Positions 6,529 to 11,218 of a stretch of 11,218 nucleotides of DNA are shown here, in pieces. The translations under genes and the position numbers were made by a program. The stretch is taken from the NCBI GenBank assembly GCA_015487455.1, contig WFPR01000167.1, positions 1-11,218 of the forward strand. The letters are read 5' to 3'. Positions within the stretch are counted from its first letter, which is position 1. Each line of letters opens with the position of its first letter. The stretch comes from Candidatus Bipolaricaulota bacterium. GTDB taxonomy: Bacteria > Bipolaricaulota > Bipolaricaulia > RBG-16-55-9. Below the pieces are notes generated by a model. That model saw only the letters and a list, made by a program, of their open reading frames with translations, had not been told where the DNA came from and searched no databases.

Positions 6529-7409
6529 TGCGTGGTCTCACGATCATCCTGCTGCTGATCGTCGGGCTCTGGCTCGGCTACAGCTTCACGACGTTCACGG
6601 TCGACGAGACGAAGAAGGCCGTGGTGCTGCAGTTCGGCGAGATCGTCCGGGTGGTGGAGGAGCCAGGGCTCTACTTCAAGCTGCCCTTCCTGCAGAGCGT
6701 GCTGTATCTGGAGGACCGCCTGCTGAGCTACGACATCCAGCCCGCGCCCGTGATCACCGTCGACAAGCAGCGGCTCACCATCGACAGCTACACCCTCTGG
6801 CGGATCGCCGACGCGCGGCGCTTCATCGAGAAGCTCAAGGGGAACCGCCTGAACGCCCAGAGCCGCCTCGACGACATCATCTACTCGCTGCTCCGCGACG
6901 TCGTGGGCAAGCTCAGCTTTCAGGAGGTGCTGCGCAGGGAATTTTTGGACGAGGTCAAGCAACGCGCGCAGCAGCAGGTTGACGAGTTCGGCATCGAGAT
7001 CGTGGACGTGCGGATCAAGCGGGCCGACCTGCCCGAGGCGAACGAGCAGGCCGTCTTCCAGCGGATGATCAGCGAGCGGAAGCAGATCGCGCAGCGCATC
7101 CGCGCCGAGGGCGAGCAGGAGGCCCGCCGCATCCGGGCCGAGGCCGACAAGCAGGCGCAGATCATCCTGGCCGAGGCGCGCAAGCGCGCCGAGGAGCTGA
7201 AGGGGGAGGGCGACGCCGAGGCGCTGCGCATCTACGCCGAGGCGTACAACCGCGACCCCGCGTTCTTCCTGTTCTGGAGGACGCTCGAGAGCTACAAGAC
7301 GACCCTGGCCCAGAACAGCACCCTGGTGCTCTCGACGGGGAGCGACTACCTCAAGCTGCTGGACCTCATGGAGTCGAGGCGGCTCATCGAGGCGCTGGAC
7401 GGCGAGTGA
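6528..7409 (+). CDS. hflC: HflC, SPFH/prohibitin-family membrane protein
   Basis: A 293-residue HflC, partner of HflK. One N-terminal transmembrane helix (about 4-20) acts as signal anchor, followed by the SPFH domain starting at FTVDETKKAVVLQFGEIV with PGLYFKLPFLQSV. RADLPEANEQAVFQRMISERKQIAQRIRAEGEQEA then leads into the alanine/glutamate-rich coiled coil, ending in DPAFFLFWRTLESYKTTL and a short hydrophobic tail. Length and motif order are normal. The start overlaps the hflK stop by one base. The ribosome-binding region is GGGGGGTGAG, about 6 bases upstream, part of a G-rich tract in the 3' end of hflK. Translation is therefore probably coupled and subunits made in similar amounts. The last 26 bp overlap the opposing DUF1445 gene. 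Confidence 0.95.
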   Translation: MRGLTIILLLIVGLWLGYSFTTFTVDETKKAVVLQFGEIVRVVEEPGLYFKLPFLQSVLYLEDRLLSYDIQPAPVITVDKQRLTIDSYTLWRIADARRFIEKLKGNRLNAQSRLDDIIYSLLRDVVGKLSFQEVLRREFLDEVKQRAQQQVDEFGIEIVDVRIKRADLPEANEQAVFQRMISERKQIAQRIRAEGEQEARRIRAEADKQAQIILAEARKRAEELKGEGDAEALRIYAEAYNRDPAFFLFWRTLESYKTTLAQNSTLVLSTGSDYLKLLDLMESRRLIEALDGE

Positions 7410-8196
7410 TCTCGCCGCCGGGCTCCGCCGGGAGGTCCGTGATGAACATGTGGCCGGGGGCGTGGGTGATCATCAGGGGGAGCTTCGCGTTCAGGGCGAC
7501 GGCCTGCGGGGTGACGCCGCAGGCCCAGAAGACGGGCACCTCGGCCGCGCGGACCGTCACGGGGTCGCCGAAGTCGGGCCGATTTAGATCTTGAATGCCC
7601 AACGCCTCGGGCGCCCCGACGTGGACGGGCACGCCGTGCGCCTCGGGGAAGCGGGCTGTAATCTCGACGGCCCGGGCCACGAGCCCCGCCGGGATGGGCC
7701 GCATGCTCACGACCAGGGGGCCCTGAAAGATCCCGGCGGGGTCGCAGGGCCGGTTCGTGACGTACATGGGGACGGTCTTGCCCTCCTCGAGGTGCCGGAC
7801 GGGGACGCCCGCCCGGAGCAGCGCGGCCTCGAAGGTGAAGCTGCACCCCAGCAGGAACGCGACCAAATCATTTTGCCACCACGCCCGGATGTCCGTCGGC
7901 TCGGCCTCCAGCCGCCCCCCGCGATAGACGCGGTACCTCGGCAGGTCGGTGCGCAGGTCCGCGCCGGGGGCGGTCCGCCTCGGCTCGGGGTCGCCCGGGT
8001 CGGTGACCTCCAGGAGGGGGCAGGGCTTGGGGTTCCGCTGGCAGAAGAGCAGGAAGTCGTAGGCGTACGCCTTGGGCAGCACGACGAGGTTCGCCTGGAC
8101 GTGGCCGGGGCAGAGCCCGGCCGTCGGTCCCGTCCAGCGGCCCTCCCGCATGAGCCGCCGCGCCTCGCGGGGCGTCGTCGTCTCGAGCTCGGCCAT
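7384..8196 (-). CDS. DUF1445 / UPF0317 putative hydro-lyase (D-glutamate cyclase domain family)
   Basis: A 270-residue protein with the full set of DUF1445 signatures: LCPGHVQANLVVLPKAYAYDFLLFC near the N-terminus (28-52), FLLGCSFTFEAALLRAGVPVRH (114-135), VPMYVTNRPCDPAGIFQGPLVVSMRPI (142-168), VFWACGVTPQ (222-231) and THAPGHMFITDL (244-255). Databases usually label it 'putative hydro-lyase'. The same domain occurs in mammalian D-glutamate cyclase (DGLUCY), which interconverts D-glutamate and 5-oxo-D-proline, and in Bacillus subtilis YcsI beside the PxpABC 5-oxoprolinase genes. It starts 2 bases after the hyuB stop, so it is in that operon and probably translated by coupling. ATG 8196 is chosen because it gives the family's normal length; the frame continues open upstream only as shadow of hyuB. 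A 5-oxoproline role is inferred from context. Confidence 0.93.
   Translation of the reverse strand: MAELETTTPREARRLMREGRWTGPTAGLCPGHVQANLVVLPKAYAYDFLLFCQRNPKPCPLLEVTDPGDPEPRRTAPGADLRTDLPRYRVYRGGRLEAEPTDIRAWWQNDLVAFLLGCSFTFEAALLRAGVPVRHLEEGKTVPMYVTNRPCDPAGIFQGPLVVSMRPIPAGLVARAVEITARFPEAHGVPVHVGAPEALGIQDLNRPDFGDPVTVRAAEVPVFWACGVTPQAVALNAKLPLMITHAPGHMFITDLPAEPGGEITRRPAPR
7400..7417. other. 7-bp perfect inverted repeat centred on the hflC stop codon
   Basis: CGGCGAG (7400-7406), loop TGAT (7407-7410) and CTCGCCG (7411-7417) form a compact GC-rich stem-loop on either strand. The hflC TGA is in the loop, and the stem also lies inside the last codons of the opposing DUF1445 gene. There is no T tract on either side, so it is not a canonical intrinsic terminator. 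It could still pause polymerase or protect 3' ends in this convergent overlap. It is the only such structure noticed between the two transcripts. Confidence 0.4.
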
Positions 8197-8198
8197 CG

Positions 8199-9860
8199 CT
8201 ATTCGGGCACCTTGCCCTCTCGGCGGTCGCGCTCTCGGAGTCGGGGGTCGCGCGCCTCGGGCGGGCCGTAGCCGCCCCCGCCCGGCGTCCGCACGCTGAT
8301 CACGTCCCCGGGCTCCAGCTCGAAGACCCCCTTCCCCGGCAGCCGCTCCTCCCGCCCGTCGGAGGCGCGGATGAGCACGTTCTCGCCGGGGGCGCCGGGC
8401 TCGCCGCCGAGGAGCCCGTAGGGGCGCCCCACCCGCCGCTCGCTCAAGAGCGAGAGGGTCGCCTTGTGCCCCACCACGCGGATGTCCCGCCGGATCCCCA
8501 GGCCCCCGCGCCACGTCCCTCGGCCGCCCGTCCCCGGCCGCAGCTCGTAGCGCTCCACCCTCAGGGGGTAGGCCGTCTCCAGCGCCTCCACGGGCGTGTT
8601 GAGCGTGTTGCTCATGTGGCCGTGGACGCCGTCGAGGCCGTCCAGCCCCGGCCGCCCGCCGAAGCCCCCGCCGATCGTCTCGTAGATCGTGTAGGGCTCG
8701 CCCGTCCGCGGGTCGAGGCCGCCTAAGGCCACGTTGTTCATCGTGCCCTGGCAGGCCGCCAGGGCCTTCTCAGGGGCGGCCTGGGCCAGCGCCCCGATCA
8801 GCGCGTCGACGATCCGCTGGCTCGTCTCGAGGTTCCCGCCCACGACGGCCGCCGGGGGCCTCGCGTTCACCACCGTCCCCTCGGGGACGACGAGCTTGAT
8901 GGGCCGGTAGGCCCCGTCGTTCGGCGGGACGTCCGGGTCGGTGAAGCAGCGGATCGTGTAGTAGGTGGCCGAGGCCGTCACGGCGTAGACGGCGTTGACG
9001 GGCCCCTCCACCTGGGGGCTCGAGCCGGTGAAGTCCACGGTCACCTCGCCCTTGTCCGCGTCCAGGGCGACCGCCACCCGGATGGGGAGGCGCTCGGCCC
9101 CCCGCCCGTCGTCGTCCAAGAAATCTTCATAGCGGTAGACGCCCGGCTTGAGCCGCCTGAGGGCGGCCCGCAGCCGCCGCTCAGAGTAATTTAAAATTTC
9201 CTCCACGATTTGGCGGAAGCGCTCCAGCTCGTAGCGCTCGACGAGCTCCAACAGGCGTCGGCGGCCCGTCTCGTTGGCCGCGTACTGCGCCCGGAGGTCG
9301 CCCAGGCGCTCCCGCGGCGTGCGGACGTTGGCCAGGATGAGCTCCAAAAGATCTCGATCGAGCCGTCCCCGGCGCCAGAGCTTGACGGGCGGGATGCGCA
9401 GCCCCTCCTGATAGATCTCGGAGGAGTTCCCCGCCACGCTCCCCGGCGCCTGGCCGCCGACGTCGGCGTGGTGGGCCCGGTTGGCCGCGTAGCCCACCAG
9501 CTCGTCGCCGCGATAGATGGGCGTCACGAACGTGAGGTCGGGGAGATGGGCCCCGCCCCGGAACGGGTCGTTCAGCACCACGACGTCGCCGGGCTCCAAA
9601 GTTTTAAGCTCCTCGAGGGCGGCCTTCACGGAGAAGGGCATCGCGCCCAGGTGCACGGGCATCCCCCAGGACTGGGCGATCATCCGGCCCTTTTCGTCGA
9701 ACAACGCGGAGGAGCAGTCGCGCCGCTCCTTGATGTTGGGGCTGTAGCTGCTGCGGATGAGGGCCGCGTTCATCTCTTCTGCCACGCCCTCCAAGGCGTG
9801 GCGGGCCACCTCGAGCGTCACCGCGTCCACGACCGGCCTTTCCCCCTCCGCCTTGGGCAT
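8199..9860 (-). CDS. hyuB: Hydantoinase B / 5-oxoprolinase C-terminal subunit
   Basis: A 553-residue HyuB-family subunit (Hydantoinase_B), working with HyuA in ATP-dependent cleavage of a cyclic amide; the family includes 5-oxoprolinase, N-methylhydantoinase and some ketone carboxylases. Family segments include LIRSSYSPNIKERRDCSSALFD (34-55), VVLNDPFRGGAHLPDLTFVTP (94-114), NRAHHADVGGQAPGS (127-141) with likely metal-ligand histidines, GPVNAVYAVTASATYYTIRC, GGNLETSQRIVDAL, ETIGGGFGGRPGLDG with HGHMSNTLNTPVEALE, and the terminal TPGGGGYGPP. Length is normal and no key segment is missing. ATG 9860 has the ideal AGGAGGTG 7 bases upstream, inside the end of hyuA; only 1 base separates the genes. 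Substrate is not set by sequence alone; the DUF1445 neighbour favours 5-oxoproline. Confidence 0.93.
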   Translation of the reverse strand: MPKAEGERPVVDAVTLEVARHALEGVAEEMNAALIRSSYSPNIKERRDCSSALFDEKGRMIAQSWGMPVHLGAMPFSVKAALEELKTLEPGDVVVLNDPFRGGAHLPDLTFVTPIYRGDELVGYAANRAHHADVGGQAPGSVAGNSSEIYQEGLRIPPVKLWRRGRLDRDLLELILANVRTPRERLGDLRAQYAANETGRRRLLELVERYELERFRQIVEEILNYSERRLRAALRRLKPGVYRYEDFLDDDGRGAERLPIRVAVALDADKGEVTVDFTGSSPQVEGPVNAVYAVTASATYYTIRCFTDPDVPPNDGAYRPIKLVVPEGTVVNARPPAAVVGGNLETSQRIVDALIGALAQAAPEKALAACQGTMNNVALGGLDPRTGEPYTIYETIGGGFGGRPGLDGLDGVHGHMSNTLNTPVEALETAYPLRVERYELRPGTGGRGTWRGGLGIRRDIRVVGHKATLSLLSERRVGRPYGLLGGEPGAPGENVLIRASDGREERLPGKGVFELEPGDVISVRTPGGGGYGPPEARDPRLRERDRREGKVPE

Positions 9861-9861
9861 C

Positions 9862-11218
9862 TTAAGCCACCTCCTCCGCTTTCGCTTGCCCCTGAGCTCG
9901 GGAGGGCACGGGCACGGAGACGATGAGGTTCCCGTAGGCGTCCACCCGGGCGCGGTGGCCGGGGTGGAGGACCACCGTCGCGTCGGGGCCCTCCACGATG
10001 GCCGGGCCCTCCAGCTCCGCGAACGCCCCCAACTCGTCGCGGTCGTAGAGGGGGCAGCTCAGCCAGCCCACCTCGGCGAAGTAGACGGGGCGTTCCCCCC
10101 AAGGCTCGGGCCGCCCCTCCGCCCTCGGCAGGCGGGGCAGTTCCGGCTTCGCCTCCCGGCCCAGGGCGACCAGCCTGAGGTTCACGACTTCCAGGGGCTC
10201 CTCCGGCGCAGAGAAGCCGTAGGCCCGCTCGTGCTCCTCGTGGAAGCGCTCGACGATCCCCGGCCAGTCCCCCGCGCCCAGGGGCTTGTTGGGCACGGGG
10301 ATGGTCAGCTCGAACGCCTGCCCGCGGTAGCGCAGGTCCATCGAGGGAGCGAAGAGGATCTGCCCCTCAGGGAGCCCGTCTTGGAGGAGGCGCCGTCGCC
10401 CCTCCTCCCGGAACTCGTCGAGGACGCGGTTGATGAGCGCCCAGTCGAGCGCGTCCTCGCCGAGCAGGACGGTGCGGACGAAGTGGTGGGCTAAATCCGC
10501 CATGAGCAGCCCCAGGGCCGAGAGCACCCCCGCCGCCCGCGGGGCGATGACGGTGGGGATCTGAAGGCGCTCGGCCAGGCCTCCGGCGTGGAGCGGCCCC
10601 GCGCCCCCGAAGGCCACCAGCGCGAAGTCCCGGGGGTCGTGGCCCCGCTCGACGGTCAGCACCCGGATGGCCCGCTCCATGTTCGCCTCGGCCACCTCCA
10701 CGACGCCCAAGGCCGCCTCCTCCAAGCTCAGCCCCAAGGGCTCTGCGATCTCGTCGTGAAGGGCGCGGCGGGCCGCCTCGACGTCGAGCCGGGGGATGTC
10801 CCCCAGGGGGCGCTCGGGGTTCAGCCGCCCGAGCGCCAGCTGGGCGTCGGTGACCGTGGGCTCCCGGCCCCCGCGGCCGTAGCTGGCGGGGCCGGGCTCG
10901 GCCCCCGCGCTCCTCGGCCCGACGCGGAGCGCCCCGCCGTCGTCGAGCCAGGCGATCGAGCCGCCGCCCGCCCCGATCGTCTGGATGTCGATCATCGGGA
11001 CCCTCAAGGGCCGTCCGGCGATCTCGCCCTCGCTGCTCAGCCGGGGCCGCCCCCCCTGAATCAGCGAGACGTCGCAGCTGGTCCCGCCCATGTCCAGGGT
11101 GATGAGGTCGCGGTGGCCCGTGAGCTCGCCCAGGAACTGGGCCCCGGCCACGCCGCCCGCCGGCCCCGAGAGCAGGAGCGTCACGGGCAGCCTGCGGGCC
11201 TGCTCCGCCCCCACGATC
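9862..11218 (-). CDS. hyuA: Hydantoinase A / 5-oxoprolinase N-terminal subunit, 5' part outside window
   Basis: The C-terminal 451 codons of a HyuA-family subunit (usually about 650-700 aa), which binds ATP and activates the cyclic amide cleaved with HyuB. The actin-like ATPase motifs LLSGPAGGVAGA (visible residues 15-26) and ITLDMGGTSCDVS (39-51) are intact. IGAGGGSIAWLDDGGALRVGPRSAGAEPGPASYG and TDAQLALGRL, diagnostic of Hydantoinase_A, follow. Then come VAFGGAGPLHAGGLAERL, GVLSALGLLMADLAH and a C-terminal domain with DLRYRGQAFEL. The open frame continues through the window edge (Ile-Val before the GTG at 11214), so that GTG is an internal valine codon. The N-terminal Hydant_A_N domain and true start lie beyond 11218. 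The TAA is one base from the hyuB start. In eukaryotic 5-oxoprolinase the two halves are one polypeptide; here they are separate. Confidence 0.93.
   Translation of the reverse strand, partial: IVGAEQARRLPVTLLLSGPAGGVAGAQFLGELTGHRDLITLDMGGTSCDVSLIQGGRPRLSSEGEIAGRPLRVPMIDIQTIGAGGGSIAWLDDGGALRVGPRSAGAEPGPASYGRGGREPTVTDAQLALGRLNPERPLGDIPRLDVEAARRALHDEIAEPLGLSLEEAALGVVEVAEANMERAIRVLTVERGHDPRDFALVAFGGAGPLHAGGLAERLQIPTVIAPRAAGVLSALGLLMADLAHHFVRTVLLGEDALDWALINRVLDEFREEGRRRLLQDGLPEGQILFAPSMDLRYRGQAFELTIPVPNKPLGAGDWPGIVERFHEEHERAYGFSAPEEPLEVVNLRLVALGREAKPELPRLPRAEGRPEPWGERPVYFAEVGWLSCPLYDRDELGAFAELEGPAIVEGPDATVVLHPGHRARVDAYGNLIVSVPVPSRAQGQAKAEEVA
9868..9875 (-). promoter_or_regulatory. Strong ribosome-binding site for hyuB inside hyuA
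   Basis: AGGAGGTG on the minus strand is a full match to the anti-Shine-Dalgarno end of 16S rRNA and lies 7 bases before the hyuB ATG. It is made of the last sense codons of hyuA (Glu-Glu-Val before Ala-stop). It confirms the hyuB start and suggests high, partly independent translation of the B subunit. Confidence 0.75.

Noticed and set aside
8197..8514. N-terminal extension of the DUF1445 gene by about 106 codons
   Set aside because: The extension is the Arg/Ala/Gly-rich shadow of the hyuB 3' end; DUF1445 homology starts at the ATG at 8196, which gives normal length.
393..9418. Six AGATCT palindromes, more than expected for this base composition
   Set aside because: At least four arise from frequent codon runs of the type Gln/Glu-Ile-Tyr/Phe ((C/G)AG ATC T), so the coding sequence explains them.
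9210..10494. Plus-strand frames opposite hyuB and hyuA
   Set aside because: Composition-driven shadows with no recognisable protein features.

Overview
The window is GC-rich bacterial chromosomal DNA, roughly 70% G+C by eye. Genes are tightly packed, several neighbours overlap or nearly touch, and Shine-Dalgarno sites are clear. Gene content (GuaA, HflK/HflC, hydantoinase/5-oxoprolinase subunits) is bacterial. The taxon cannot be fixed from this sequence; a GC-rich, possibly thermophilic lineage would fit. There are no mobile elements, CRISPR arrays, tRNAs or rRNAs. Both ends cut through genes.

Layout. (1) Positions 1-5308, minus strand: a likely operon in the order guaA (GMP synthase), a GT4 glycosyltransferase resembling diacylglycerol-glycolipid synthases, a GT2 glycosyltransferase, and an alkaline-phosphatase-superfamily phosphodiesterase cut by the left edge. 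(2) Positions 5309-5487: a 179-bp divergent spacer with a good sigma70-type promoter towards hflK, a weaker candidate towards guaA, and small repeats. (3) Positions 5488-7409, plus strand: hflK and hflC, overlapping by one base, encoding the membrane SPFH complex. (4) Positions 7384-11218, minus strand: hyuA (5' part outside the window), hyuB and a DUF1445 'putative hydro-lyase' gene, separated by 1 and 2 bases. DUF1445 converges on hflC and the two coding ends overlap by 26 bp.

How the genes may work together. HyuA and HyuB are the two halves of an ATP-dependent amidohydrolase such as 5-oxoprolinase. DUF1445 is the domain found in mammalian D-glutamate cyclase, which makes 5-oxo-D-proline. 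The trio therefore looks like a 5-oxoproline/D-glutamate cassette. The two glycosyltransferases and the phosphodiesterase suggest glycolipid or envelope glycan work. HflK and HflC form a membrane scaffold known elsewhere to modulate FtsH, which is not in view.

The most interesting non-coding structure is an 11-bp inverted repeat that flanks the ribosome-binding region of the phosphodiesterase gene and places its GTG start codon in the 3' arm, just after the GT2 stop codon. No completely novel system is evident. The best leads are the HyuA-HyuB-DUF1445 cassette and this candidate translational-coupling hairpin.
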